Shown piece after piece: positions 40,870-50,034 of a stretch of 64,000 bases of DNA. A program made the translations under genes and the position numbers. The DNA is taken from the NCBI RefSeq assembly GCF_900103265.1, contig NZ_FMWX01000002.1, positions 496,001 to 560,000 of the forward strand, written 5' to 3'. Each line of letters begins with the position of its first letter. The stretch's first letter is position 1. The notes beneath the pieces were generated by a model. The model had not been told where the DNA came from. It searched no databases and saw only the letters and a program-made list of their open reading frames with translations. Source of the DNA: Sphingomonas sp. NFR15. GTDB lineage: Bacteria; Pseudomonadota; Alphaproteobacteria; Sphingomonadales; Sphingomonadaceae.

Positions 40870-42209
40870 GGCTGCTCCCGCGCTCGCTGGCGGGCCGGCT
40901 GCTCGCGACCGCGGCGGTGACGATCCTGATCGCGCTCGCGCTCGCCGCCGCCGCGATCGGCCATGTCCTCGAACGATTCGTGATGAGCGGCCTCGACGAC
41001 CGGCTCGACGCGCAGATCGCGGTCGTCGCGCGCGCGGTCGGGCCGGACGGCACGCTCGACCCGGCCAAGGCCATCGACTTGCCCCCGTTCGATCAACCGG
41101 GCTCGGGCTGGGCATGGGAGGTGATCGGCCCCGGCGCCACGCTGCGCTCCGCTTCCCTCAATGGAACAAACCTACCGCTACCACCAACGCCAGACGATCG
41201 GTTCGGCCCAGAGCGGCGCGAGCATATCCCCGAGCGGCCGCATCCGCTCGAAGGCGTGGATGCCGGAGGGCAGCGCATCCACTATCGCATCGCGCACGTT
41301 CCGACGCTGCGCGGCGATGCATTGGTGCTGGCGGCGGGGCCGCGCGCGATCGTCGATCGACCGATCCGCGCGGCGATGGTGCCGCTGCTGCTGTCGGTGC
41401 TGCTACTGGGCGGGTTCCTCGCGGTAGCGTTGGTCGTGCAGTTGCGCATCGGCCTGCGCCCGCTCGCCAAACTGCGCGACCGCGTGGCGGAGGTGCGCAC
41501 CGGCCGCGTGCGCCACATCACGGTCGAAGAGCCGACCGAATTGCTGCCTTTGGTCTCCGAACTCAACGCGCTTATCGACGCCAACGAAACGGCGGTCGCG
41601 CGCGCGCGCGGCCACGTCGCCAACCTCGCACACGGCCTCAAGACTCCGCTCGCGACGCTCAAGCTCGATCTCGCCGAGGGCGACGGGCGCCTGCGCGAAC
41701 AGGTCGAGCGGATGGAACGCCAGATCCGCCACCACCTCGGCCGCGCCCGCGCCGCCGAACCGGGTGCGGCTGCGGCGCGCGTCGAACTCACCCCCCATCT
41801 GAACGACCTGATCGCGGCGATGGCGCGAATCCATGCCTATCGCGATATTACCCCACTGGTCGATCTCGCGCCCGCTCTGGAGGTGCGATGCGACGCGCAG
41901 GATCTCGACGAGATGCTCGGCAACCTGCTCGACAACGCGTGGCGACACGCCCGCAACCAGGTCCGCATCAGCACACGCGTAACAGACCGGATGGTGCGGA
42001 TCGACATCGCCGACGACGGCTCCGGCATGACGCCCGCGCAAATCGCCGAAATCACCCGCGGCCACCGCCTCGACGAGCGCGGCGAAGGCCACGGCTTCGG
42101 CCTGGCGATCAGCCGCGAACTCGCGGAGTTGCACGGCGGCACGCTCGAACTTGGCGCAAGTGCCGACGGCGGGTTGGCGGTCGTCCTGAACCTACCCGGC
42201 GCGGTTTAG
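40866..42209 (+). CDS. Sensor histidine kinase (PhoQ/QseC-like)
   Basis: 447 residues. Two transmembrane segments (about 10-35 and 160-185) flank a periplasmic sensor region of about 120 residues. HAMP, then HisKA with phospho-His256 in NLAHGLKTPLATLKLD, then HATPase_c with N, G1 and G2 boxes (LDNAWRHARN, DDGSGMTPAQ, GEGHGFGLAISRELAE). It autophosphorylates and passes phosphate to the response regulator encoded just before it. The periplasmic loop has no recognised ligand domain; it is rich in acidic residues, as in divalent-cation sensors, but that is weak evidence. Confidence 0.93.
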   Translation: MRLLPRSLAGRLLATAAVTILIALALAAAAIGHVLERFVMSGLDDRLDAQIAVVARAVGPDGTLDPAKAIDLPPFDQPGSGWAWEVIGPGATLRSASLNGTNLPLPPTPDDRFGPERREHIPERPHPLEGVDAGGQRIHYRIAHVPTLRGDALVLAAGPRAIVDRPIRAAMVPLLLSVLLLGGFLAVALVVQLRIGLRPLAKLRDRVAEVRTGRVRHITVEEPTELLPLVSELNALIDANETAVARARGHVANLAHGLKTPLATLKLDLAEGDGRLREQVERMERQIRHHLGRARAAEPGAAAARVELTPHLNDLIAAMARIHAYRDITPLVDLAPALEVRCDAQDLDEMLGNLLDNAWRHARNQVRISTRVTDRMVRIDIADDGSGMTPAQIAEITRGHRLDERGEGHGFGLAISRELAELHGGTLELGASADGGLAVVLNLPGAV

Positions 42210-42222
42210 CCGGAACAAACTC

Positions 42223-42245
42223 CCCTCCCTGACAGGAAGGGAGGG
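42223..42245. terminator. Hairpin between the sensor kinase and MlaA genes
   Basis: CCCTCCCT (42223-42230) pairs with AGGGAGGG (42238-42245) over a seven-base loop. It lies in the 49-base gap between converging genes and probably acts both ways. Confidence 0.6.
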
Positions 42246-42258
42246 AAGGTCGGGCGCC

Positions 42259-43113
42259 TCAATACGGCTTCACACCTCCAGCCGCCGGCGTGTCCTTGCC
42301 GCGCAGATGGTCGATCTCGGCCTTGCGCCCGTTCAGGTAGAAATCGCGCCGCGCGCTATACGGGTCGCTGGTCGCGCGGAACGCCTTTAGCTGATCGTCG
42401 AATTTGACGCGGCGATCGAGCGTGACGCCGGTGCCGGTGCCGATGTTGTAATAGGGGCTGGTGAACGGCGAGCCGACGATCGTCGGCAGGATCAGCCGGT
42501 CGAGCGTGCCGCCGATGAGATCGCGCAGCGTCGTCGGCCCGGCGATCGGCAGGAAGAAGAACGGTCCGGTTCCGACCCCGTAGAAGCCGAACGTGTCGGC
42601 GAAGCCATTAGGGCGACGCGGCAGATGGAAGGGCTTGCGTCTGGCGATGTCGAACAGCCCGGCAACGCCCACCGTCGAATTGATGACGAAGCGGCCGACC
42701 GTCTCGGTCGCCTTGCCGATCTTGTGCTGCAACACGAAGTTGATGAACACGGCGGGTTCGCGCAGGTTCTTGATGAAATTGCCGAGTCCGTCGCGCATCG
42801 GCTCCGGCACCACCGAATCGAACCCCATCGACACCGGCTCGACCACCGCCGTGTCGAATTTCTGCGTCAGTTCGAAGCTCTTGGCGTTCAGAGCGACGAA
42901 CGGATCGCCGGGCACGTTGCGGCGCGCGTTGACGACGATGTCGGCCGGTTCGGCCTGGTGCGGCGCGGGTTTGTCGGCGGGTTCGCGAACCGGTTCTTGC
43001 GGCGGGACGGCGGTTTGCAGCGCATCGGACGCGATCGCGCCGGGCGCCGGCGCGTTCGCGGCGGGAGAGCCGGGTGTCAGCATCAACGCGGCGATCGACA
43101 GTGCAACGCTCAT
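42259..43113 (-). CDS. mlaA: MlaA (VacJ)-family lipid-asymmetry protein without a visible lipobox
   Basis: 284 residues from ATG 43113; no start in the region has a good ribosome site. The MlaA domain (about 75-260) shows PMRDGLGNFIKNLREPAVF, RFVINSTVGVAGLFDIA, FYGVGTGPFFFLPIAGPTTL and RDLIGGTLDRLILP, which strongly mark the outer-membrane protein that removes phospholipids from the outer leaflet with the Mla transporter. The N-terminus is a cleavable-type signal (LSIAALMLTPGSPAANA) without the Cys of the usual lipobox. The ending DHLRGKDTPAAGG is short. Mla partners are not in the window. Confidence 0.9.
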   Translation of the reverse strand: MSVALSIAALMLTPGSPAANAPAPGAIASDALQTAVPPQEPVREPADKPAPHQAEPADIVVNARRNVPGDPFVALNAKSFELTQKFDTAVVEPVSMGFDSVVPEPMRDGLGNFIKNLREPAVFINFVLQHKIGKATETVGRFVINSTVGVAGLFDIARRKPFHLPRRPNGFADTFGFYGVGTGPFFFLPIAGPTTLRDLIGGTLDRLILPTIVGSPFTSPYYNIGTGTGVTLDRRVKFDDQLKAFRATSDPYSARRDFYLNGRKAEIDHLRGKDTPAAGGVKPY

Positions 43114-43321
43114 CCGGGGGTGTTCGCCATCGTCGCTCGCATCATTCGTGCCCCCTGATCTTGGTCTCGTGCTTCTGCCAAGACGCCACCGACTATCATG
43201 TCCGCAGTTTGCGACCATGACAAATTCTTCATCGATGCCGGGCTGCGGTTTGTTTCGGGTGCGGCGTCTCTCGCTTGGGGCAAGGGTGGGCTGATCCACC
43301 CGACAGAGCGAGTGGGACCGA

Positions 43322-44197
43322 ATGTATCAAAGTTTCGGGAGCGACGAGACGGCGTCGCCTAATCGGAGCGGCAGCGTGCGGGGGCACGTATGCGCTTGGA
43401 GCGTCGTGCTTCCTTTCTTCAACGAAGCGGAGCATCTCGCCGACACGATCGCGGGGCTGGCGCGGCAGAGCGTGCCGTTCGAGCTGATTCTGGTCGATAA
43501 CGGCAGCACCGATGGCAGCGGCGAGATCGCAGGTGCCGCCGCGCGCCAGTTCGGGCTCGACTGGCGGCTGCTGGTGCAGCGGCGGCCGGGCAAGGTCTCG
43601 GCGCTGGCGATGGGGCTCGCGGCCGTCACGACGCGCTGGGTGGCGACCTGCGACGCGGACACCTGGTATCCGCCCCACTATCTCGAAGCCGCCGGCGCTC
43701 TGCTCGCACGGCCGGGCTGCGTCGCGGCGGGGGCCTATTACGTTCGCACCGATCAGCCGGTCGGGCGCGCCGAGCGGGCCGCGCGGAAGATCCTGCTCGC
43801 CTCGCGGCTGCTGCCCGGCCAGTGCCATACCGGCGGCGCGGGCCAGGTGTTCGACACCGCCGCGCTCCGCCGCGCGGGCGGCTTCGATCCGGCCCGCTGG
43901 GATCTGGTGCTGGAGGATCACGAGATCATCCACCAGATGGTCAAACATGGCCGTGTCGACTATGCGGCGGCACTGTGGTGCGCGCCCTCCCCGCGTGAGC
44001 GCAAACGCCCTTCGACGCGCTGGACGCTGATCGAGCGTATCGCCTATCACATGCTCTCGGATCGCGCCGGCGACTGGTTCTTCACCGCGTTCCTCGGCCC
44101 GCGCCTGGCTCGCCGCCGGTTGACCAGCGAGCGCCTGCGCGAGAGCCCCGCGCCCGCGTGGCTTGAGGCGAGCATGCTCCAGCAGGCGGCGGCGTAG
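43322..44197 (+). CDS. Family 2 glycosyltransferase
   Basis: 291 residues. GT-A fold: VVLPFFNEAEHLADTIAGL, ELILVDNGSTDGSGEIA (nucleotide-binding), and ATCDADTWYPPHYLEAA with the metal-binding DAD; later GAGQVFDTAALRRAGGFDP and LEDHEIIHQMVKHG (catalytic ED). There is no transmembrane domain. It transfers a sugar from a nucleotide donor to an unknown acceptor. It is not next to other glycan-synthesis genes; it is divergent from mlaA, hinting at an envelope acceptor. Confidence 0.88.
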   Translation: MYQSFGSDETASPNRSGSVRGHVCAWSVVLPFFNEAEHLADTIAGLARQSVPFELILVDNGSTDGSGEIAGAAARQFGLDWRLLVQRRPGKVSALAMGLAAVTTRWVATCDADTWYPPHYLEAAGALLARPGCVAAGAYYVRTDQPVGRAERAARKILLASRLLPGQCHTGGAGQVFDTAALRRAGGFDPARWDLVLEDHEIIHQMVKHGRVDYAAALWCAPSPRERKRPSTRWTLIERIAYHMLSDRAGDWFFTAFLGPRLARRRLTSERLRESPAPAWLEASMLQQAAA

Positions 44198-44348
44198 CGC
44201 GGTGCGTGCCGGGCATGCCATATCCACGGACCAGGACGGGACGCATGACGCCCTGCTATGGTCTTGCCCGGCACCGCAAAGCGCGCCAAACACCGCGTCC
44301 TTGTTTGTCGAGGGATACCGGCCCGTTAGCACGCAATCGTCCGGACTC

Positions 44349-44849
44349 ATGCAGATCTATCAGGAGTCGCGTGGCGAACTGCTGCGTTTCCTGACGGCGC
44401 GCGTCGGCGACCGCGCCGAGGCCGAGGATCTGCTCCACGACCTTTGGCTGCGCATCCAGAGCGCGGACGCCGGGCCGATCGCGAACGGTCGCTCGTACCT
44501 GTACCGTGCCGCGCAGAATCTGGTGCTGGACCGGGCGCGGGCGCGTCAACGGCGACTGGTACGCGAAACCGCGTGGTCCGAGCGCGGCGACGATCACACC
44601 ACCGAACCGGCCGATCCGCGCGCCGATATCGAGGCGGAGATCGCCGCGCGCGAAAATGCCGCCGCGCTCGCCGCCGCGATGGCGAAGCTGCCCGAAAAGG
44701 CCGGGCTGGTGTTCAGGCTGCACAAGATTGACGGGCTGCGGCACGCCGAAATCGCCGCGCGGCTCGGCATCAGCCGCAGCGGCGTGGAAAAACATATCGC
44801 GACCGCCATGACGCATCTGCGCCGGGCGCTGGACGGGGGCACGACATGA
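44349..44849 (+). CDS. ECF RNA polymerase sigma factor (FecI-like)
   Basis: 166 residues from ATG 44349; the open frame extends upstream without a ribosome site. Region 2 (RGELLRFLTARVGDRAEAED, then LLHDLWLRI and SYLYRAAQNLVLDRARARQR) and region 4 (LPEKAGLVFRLHKIDGLRHA, AEIAARLGISRSGVEKHIAT) are clear. The short length and the FecR gene overlapping its stop codon place it in the FecI group, which drives outer-membrane receptor genes when the receptor is loaded. First gene of the sigma/anti-sigma/receptor set. Confidence 0.92.
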   Translation: MQIYQESRGELLRFLTARVGDRAEAEDLLHDLWLRIQSADAGPIANGRSYLYRAAQNLVLDRARARQRRLVRETAWSERGDDHTTEPADPRADIEAEIAARENAAALAAAMAKLPEKAGLVFRLHKIDGLRHAEIAARLGISRSGVEKHIATAMTHLRRALDGGTT

Positions 44850-45784
44850 CCGACGCGATCACGGAGGCCGCCGCGCGCTGGCACGCCGCCCAAGCGGATG
44901 ACGCAATGGACTGGGATGGCTTCACCGTCTGGCTGGAGGAGAGCCCGGCGCACCGAACAGCCTATGACGCGGTCGCGCTGCTCGATGATCGGATCGATCG
45001 CGCTGTTCCGGCGCTGCGCGATCTTATGCGAGAGGACGAGCCCGTCAGGCCGCGCGGACGCCTGCGCCTGGTCGGCTGGGGCGCTGCGGCGGCCGTGCTG
45101 CTGGTCGGAGCGATCGGCCTCGGCACCTGGCACACCGCGCGGCCCGGCGCCGCCGAGGTCGCGCTGTACCGGGCGCCCGCCGGGCAGACCCGCGCGGTCG
45201 CGCTCCCCAACGGCTCGCGCGCGACGCTCGCGCCCGGCGCGACGCTGCGCGTCTCCGCCGGCGCGCAGGTCGCGCTGGAGGGCAAGGGGTATTTCGAGAT
45301 TCGGCACGATCCCGCGCACCCGTTCACGGTGACGGCCGGTGCCTATCAGATCCGCGATATCGGCACCCGCTTCGAGCTGGTGTCGGACGCGGGCATGCTG
45401 CGCGTCGCGGTCGCGGAAGGGACCGTGGGGGTAACCTCCCGCGCCGCGAACGGCGAAGTGCTGGTTTCGGCAGGCAGAACGCTCACGGCGTTCGCCCCGG
45501 ATCAGTTCGCCGAAGTGCGCACCACCCCGCCCGCGCCAATGGCCGCGTGGCGGGGTGGACGCTTCAGCTATGACAACGAACCTTTAGGGTTGGTGGTGGC
45601 GGACATATCCCGCTACGTGGGCGCTCCGGTGCTGATCGACGGCGCCCCGGCGCGGCGGCGATTCTCCGGGATCATCGCGCCGGGATCGCGGGCGGTCATG
45701 GTCCGCAATCTGGAGCAGTTGACGGGTCTCGATGCTACGACCGAAGGCGACGCGATCCGTCTTGGCGACCGTACTGGCGGTTAG
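44846..45784 (+). CDS. FecR-family anti-sigma/signal transducer
   Basis: 312 residues; ATG overlaps the sigma-gene stop (ATGA). The N-terminal cytoplasmic DUF4880 domain (AAARWHAAQADDAMDWDGF and WLEESPAHRTAYDAVALLD) is followed by one transmembrane segment (about 78-95, GWGAAAAVLLVGAIGLG) and the periplasmic FecR domain (GYFEIRHDPAHPFTVTAGAY, GTRFELVSDAGMLRVAVAEG). It carries the signal from the loaded receptor's STN domain to the sigma factor. The last 53 bases overlap the start of the receptor gene. Confidence 0.92.
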   Translation: MTDAITEAAARWHAAQADDAMDWDGFTVWLEESPAHRTAYDAVALLDDRIDRAVPALRDLMREDEPVRPRGRLRLVGWGAAAAVLLVGAIGLGTWHTARPGAAEVALYRAPAGQTRAVALPNGSRATLAPGATLRVSAGAQVALEGKGYFEIRHDPAHPFTVTAGAYQIRDIGTRFELVSDAGMLRVAVAEGTVGVTSRAANGEVLVSAGRTLTAFAPDQFAEVRTTPPAPMAAWRGGRFSYDNEPLGLVVADISRYVGAPVLIDGAPARRRFSGIIAPGSRAVMVRNLEQLTGLDATTEGDAIRLGDRTGG

Positions 45785-48068
45785 CGGCACGTTCCATGCG
45801 CACGGCGCGGCCGCGCGCGAGGCACGGTACCGCGTGACGATCGCACGCGGCGATCTGGCCGCCGCGCTGGAGACGCTGGGCGCACAGACCGGAATCTCGA
45901 TCGGCTGGGACGGGCCGCTGCCAAGCGCCGCCGCCGCCGCGGTGAGCGGACAGATGACCGCGCGCGCCGCGCTCGAGCGTTTGCTGCGCGAGACCGGCTT
46001 CCACGCCGTCCGCGCCGGGCCGACCACGTTCCGGCTCGTCCCGACCGGCCCCGGCGGCGCGCCCCGCACGGACATTCCCGAGACGATGCCCGACGTGATC
46101 GTCACAGCGCGCAAACAGCCTGAGGCGCTGTCCACCGTCGCCGCGCCGGTCGCGACCTGGGTGCCCGGTGCCGACCCCGCCCCGTCCCGAAACAACACGC
46201 ACGGCGTCGCCGAGGATGTCGAGGGGATGGTGGTCACCCACGCCGGTGCCGGCCACGACCGGGCGTTCATGCGCGGCATCGCCGACAGCCCGTTCAACGG
46301 CTTCAGCCAGGCGACGGTCAGCGTCCAGCTCAACGACGCGCGCATCACCTACGACGCCGCCGAGCCTGGGCTGAGCCTGATCGACGTCGCGCGGGTCGAG
46401 GTGCTGAAGGGACCGCAGGGGCCGCTCTACGGCACCGGCTCGCTCGGCGGCGTGTACCGCGTCGTCACCAATCCGCCGGTGCTCGGCTCGGTGGCGGGAT
46501 CGGCGGGCATTGGCGTCACCGCGATTCAGCACGGCGGCGTGGGCGCCTCGTCCGAAGCGACGTTCAACCTGCCGGTGATCGACGACCGCGCCGCGATCCG
46601 GCTGGTCGGCTATGCATCGGTGATGCCGGGCTGGGTGAATGTGGCCGGTGGCGCGCGGGGCACCAACCGCAGCGAAACCTACGGCGGCCGGGTGTCGGTC
46701 CGCATCGCGCCCGCGTCGGGCTGGATGATCGACGTGGTCGCGAACGAACAATCGGTGGCGGCGCGCGACAGCGCCTATGTCGATGTCGGCAGCACGGATC
46801 TCACGCGCCACGTCGCCTTTCTGGAGCCGCGCGACGGGCGCGTGCGCGTCGCCGAGGGCAAGGTGACCGGTCAGATCGGCGCGACCCAGCTCACGCTCGT
46901 CACAGGATATACGCGGCAAGACCAACGCGAAGTCTATGACGCCACGGCTTCGGCGGTGGCATTGGGCCTGCCGCGCGGATCGTCGGCCAGCTATCAGGAC
47001 ACCCGCGCCTACAGCGTGTTCGATCAGGAGGTGCGGCTCTCCGCGCCGTCCGGGCACAGCTTCAACTGGGTGGTCGGCGCGTCCTATCTCTCCGCGACCA
47101 CCGCCGCCGATGGTGAGTTGTCGCAACCCGGGCGGCCGCTGCGCCCGATCTTCGCGCTCTCTCGTTGGGCGACCGAGATCGCGCTGTTCGCCGACACGTC
47201 CTTTCCGCTGCTCGATCGGCTGCGCGCGTCGGTGGGCGCGCGCGCGTTTCGCGCCACCACCGAGGACAGCCGGCGCGAGCGACGCAAGCTCGAAGCCGAC
47301 GCCAAGGCGACGTTCGGCCTCACCCCCAGCGCGTCGCTCGCGTACCGCTTCGCGCGCGACCAGCTCGTGTTCCTGCGTTTCGGATCGGCGTTCCGGTCGG
47401 GCGGGCTCGATTCGACCAATACGGCCACGGGACGCTATGCGGCGGACAAGGTGCGCACGCTCGAACTCGGCGGGCGGCTGCGCGTCGGCGATCGCCTCTC
47501 GATCGAGGCCGATCTGTTTCGCTCGGTGTGGACCCATCTGCAATCGGACTATCTCGAGCCGAACGGGCTGACCGCCACGCACAACGTCGGCGACGCGGTG
47601 ATTCCGGGCGGGGAACTCGCGGTGGAATGGCGGCCCATAACCGCGTGGCACATCAAGAGCGGCGTCACCTGGCAACGCCCCCGTCTTGACCGCGCGATGG
47701 ACGGCAAGCATCTCATCAAGGACGCCCGGCTGCCGGTGGTGCCCGACCTGTCGGCACGGATCGAGGTCCGGCGTGACTTCACCGCCGGGGCGTGGCGCAT
47801 CACGCCCTATGCGGCGGCCAATTACGTCGGCGCGTCGCGCCTGAGCTTCGATGCCGGGCTCGACCGTCACATGCCGGGCTACGGCCTCGCCCGCGCCGGT
47901 GTCGCCGCCGTCTCGGACCCGCTGACGGTGCGGCTCGACATCGACAATCTATTCGATGCGCGCGCGGACACGTTCGCGTTCGGCAACCCCTTTTCGGTGC
48001 GCACCGCCCCGCAGTTCACGCCGGCCCGCCCGCGCGCGATCACCCTCTCGGTCTCGCACCACTTTTAG
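45732..48068 (+). CDS. TonB-dependent receptor with STN signalling domain
   Basis: 778 residues. A signal peptide (SVLATVLAVSGTFHAHGAAA) is followed by an STN domain (about 32-105: YRVTIARGDLAAALETLGAQ, GQMTARAALERLLRETGF) that contacts FecR. Then come TonB box/plug (MPDVIVTARKQPEAL, GIADSPFNGFSQATVSVQLN, VEVLKGPQGPLYGTGSLGG) and a barrel ending in ITLSVSHHF. It transduces its own ligand's presence to the sigma factor as well as importing it. Ligand unknown; the segment NDARITYDAAEPGLS in the plug is not diagnostic of siderophores. It starts 53 bases inside the fecR gene. Confidence 0.93.
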   Translation: MLRPKATRSVLATVLAVSGTFHAHGAAAREARYRVTIARGDLAAALETLGAQTGISIGWDGPLPSAAAAAVSGQMTARAALERLLRETGFHAVRAGPTTFRLVPTGPGGAPRTDIPETMPDVIVTARKQPEALSTVAAPVATWVPGADPAPSRNNTHGVAEDVEGMVVTHAGAGHDRAFMRGIADSPFNGFSQATVSVQLNDARITYDAAEPGLSLIDVARVEVLKGPQGPLYGTGSLGGVYRVVTNPPVLGSVAGSAGIGVTAIQHGGVGASSEATFNLPVIDDRAAIRLVGYASVMPGWVNVAGGARGTNRSETYGGRVSVRIAPASGWMIDVVANEQSVAARDSAYVDVGSTDLTRHVAFLEPRDGRVRVAEGKVTGQIGATQLTLVTGYTRQDQREVYDATASAVALGLPRGSSASYQDTRAYSVFDQEVRLSAPSGHSFNWVVGASYLSATTAADGELSQPGRPLRPIFALSRWATEIALFADTSFPLLDRLRASVGARAFRATTEDSRRERRKLEADAKATFGLTPSASLAYRFARDQLVFLRFGSAFRSGGLDSTNTATGRYAADKVRTLELGGRLRVGDRLSIEADLFRSVWTHLQSDYLEPNGLTATHNVGDAVIPGGELAVEWRPITAWHIKSGVTWQRPRLDRAMDGKHLIKDARLPVVPDLSARIEVRRDFTAGAWRITPYAAANYVGASRLSFDAGLDRHMPGYGLARAGVAAVSDPLTVRLDIDNLFDARADTFAFGNPFSVRTAPQFTPARPRAITLSVSHHF

Positions 48069-48145
48069 CGGCATCGCCATCTCGCTATGACCGGCCCGAC
48101 CGACAGCGCCGGAACGGCGTGATTTCATCGCATGAGGAAACCGGG

Positions 48146-48973
48146 ATGAGCAAACCGATGGTTGGGCGCGACACGAAATTGTGCATGTCGCTGGCGGCGC
48201 GGCCGGGGACGTTCGGCTCGCGCTTCCATAACCGCCTCTATGACATGCTCGGGCTGGATTTCGTCTACAAGGCGTTCACCACCACCGATCTGCCCGCCGC
48301 GACCGGCGGCATCCGCGCGCTCGGCATTCGCGGCTGTGCCATCTCGATGCCGTTCAAGGAAGCGGTGATCCCGCTGCTCGACGGTCTCGAAGCCTCCGCC
48401 GCCGCGATCGACAGCGTCAACACGATCGTCAACGATGACGGCCGGCTGACCGGCCATAACACCGACTATAGCGCGGTGCGCGCGTTGCTGGAGGAGAGCG
48501 GGCTGGCACCGGACACGCCGTTCCTGCTGCGCGGTTCGGGCGGGATGGCGAAGGCGGTCGCGGCCGCGCTGCGCGACGCCGGCTTCACCACCGGCACGAT
48601 CGTCGCGCGCAACGCCGACGCCGGGCGCGCGCTCGCGGCCACCTATGATTTCGCGTGGCGCGCCGAGATCGGCGATGAAGGCGCGGCGCTGCTCGTCAAC
48701 GTCACCCCGCTCGGAATGACCGGTGCGGACGCCGACACGCTCGCCTTCCCGCCGGCGATGATCGAAGCCTGCGCCGCGGCGTTCGACGTGGTCGCGCTGC
48801 CGGCCGAGACGCCGTTCCTCAAGGCCGCCGCGGCGGCCGGCAAACAGCGCATCACCGGCACCGATGTCGCCAAGCTGCAGGCGCTCGAACAGTTCGTGCT
48901 CTACACCGGCGTCACGCCCACGCCCGATCAGGTCGATGCCGCCGCCGCCTTCGCGCGCGGCGAGACCGACTGA
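48146..48973 (+). CDS. Shikimate dehydrogenase-like protein (SdhL/HI0607 type)
   Basis: 275 residues from ATG 48146 (GAGGAAACC upstream). Substrate motifs are altered from AroE: SMPFKEAV keeps the catalytic Lys, and GHNTDYSAV keeps the substrate Asp, but the glycine-rich NADP loop reads LRGSGGMAKAVAAAL. NVTPLGM and the C-terminal TDVAKLQALEQF are conserved. The pattern fits the shikimate-dehydrogenase-like (SdhL) branch, which has weak shikimate activity and an unclear role, rather than the pathway AroE. The reaction (shikimate/quinate to keto acid with NAD(P)) is inferred. Converges with the SDR gene four bases away. Confidence 0.85.
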   Translation: MSKPMVGRDTKLCMSLAARPGTFGSRFHNRLYDMLGLDFVYKAFTTTDLPAATGGIRALGIRGCAISMPFKEAVIPLLDGLEASAAAIDSVNTIVNDDGRLTGHNTDYSAVRALLEESGLAPDTPFLLRGSGGMAKAVAAALRDAGFTTGTIVARNADAGRALAATYDFAWRAEIGDEGAALLVNVTPLGMTGADADTLAFPPAMIEACAAAFDVVALPAETPFLKAAAAAGKQRITGTDVAKLQALEQFVLYTGVTPTPDQVDAAAAFARGETD

Positions 48974-48977
48974 GCGC

Positions 48978-49952
48978 TCAGATCACGCCGGTGCCGCCGT
49001 TCGCGCCGAACACACTGCCCGACGTGAAGCTGGTGCCGCTCTCCGCCAGCGTGACGTAGAGCGACGCGAGTTCGGCGGGCTGGCCGGCTCGGCCAAGCGG
49101 GGTGTCCTGTCCGAACTCGCCCATCTTGCCCGGCAACTGCCCGCCCGCGACCTGAAGCGGCGTCCACACCGGCCCCGGCGCGACCGCGTTGACGCGGATG
49201 CCTTTGGGGCCGAGCTGCTTGGCCAACCCCTTGGTGAACACCATGATCGCGCCCTTGGTGGTCGCGTAATCGAGCAGTTCCTCGCCCGGATTGACCGAAT
49301 TGACCGAAGCGGTGTTGATGAAGCACGCGCCCGGCTTCATCAGCGGCACCGCCGCCTTGCTGATGTGGAACATCGCATAGACGTTGGTCTTCATCGTACG
49401 ATCGAATTGTTCGGCGCTGATCTCGGCGATCGATTGCTTCGATTGCTGATAGGCGGCGTTGTTGACCACGATGTCGAGCCCGCCCAATGCCTTTGCCGCC
49501 TTGCCCGGCAGGCTGTCGCAGAACGCCACGTCGGTGAGATCGCCGGGGATCAGCACGACCTTGCGACCCTCACCGCGCAGCAGCCGGGCCACATCCTGCG
49601 CATCGGGCTCCTCGGTGGGATAATAGTTGATCGCGACATCGGCGCCCTCCCGCGCGAAGGCGATCACCGCCGCGCGGCCGATCCCCGAATCGCCGCCGGT
49701 CACCAGCGCCTTGCGGCCAGCCAGCCGCCCGCTGCCCCGGTAGCTCGCCTCACCGCAATCGGGCACCGGCTTCATATCGCGCTGGAGCGCCGGCCAAGGC
49801 TGCCGCTGTTCGGGGAAAGGTTCGCTGCGGAACTTCGTCTTGGGGTCGGGCGCGGGGCGGGCCGCTTGCGCCAGCGCGGGCGCGGCGGCGAGGCCGGCAC
49901 CGGCAACGGCCGCCCCTTTGAGCATCGCGCGGCGGGTGGTGTCGTCGGTCAT
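48978..49952 (-). CDS. Tat-exported short-chain dehydrogenase (YghA-like)
   Basis: 324 residues from ATG 49952 with GAGG seven bases upstream; an open frame to 50036 overlaps the promoter. The N-terminus TDDTTRRAMLKGAAVAGAGL is a twin-arginine signal. The core has ALVTGGDSGIGRAAVIAFA, VNNAAYQQ and YATTKGA with Tyr and Lys, and ends in SGSVFGANGGTGVI. It belongs to the YghA/glucose-dehydrogenase-like group, often cytosolic; an exported form is unusual because NAD(P) is lacking in the periplasm, unless the enzyme is exported with cofactor bound, as Tat permits. A consensus EcfG promoter lies upstream, pointing to general-stress control. Confidence 0.88.
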   Translation of the reverse strand: MTDDTTRRAMLKGAAVAGAGLAAAPALAQAARPAPDPKTKFRSEPFPEQRQPWPALQRDMKPVPDCGEASYRGSGRLAGRKALVTGGDSGIGRAAVIAFAREGADVAINYYPTEEPDAQDVARLLRGEGRKVVLIPGDLTDVAFCDSLPGKAAKALGGLDIVVNNAAYQQSKQSIAEISAEQFDRTMKTNVYAMFHISKAAVPLMKPGACFINTASVNSVNPGEELLDYATTKGAIMVFTKGLAKQLGPKGIRVNAVAPGPVWTPLQVAGGQLPGKMGEFGQDTPLGRAGQPAELASLYVTLAESGTSFTSGSVFGANGGTGVI

Positions 49953-50034
49953 GAAGGGCCTCGTCATGTCGGGGGACAAGGGCCGCGAGGCGGCGCCGGC
50001 GTTGCCCCCGGCGCGCTCGAAAGCCTGTGTCCTC

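Noticed and set aside
45735..47870. A 711-codon minus-strand frame opposite the STN receptor
   Set aside because: Composition is shadow-like and the opposite strand encodes a complete receptor.
48146..48973. The shikimate-pathway aroE
   Set aside because: The substrate and cofactor motifs deviate (SMPFKEAV, GHNTDYSAV, LRGSGGMAKAV), fitting the shikimate-dehydrogenase-like branch better.
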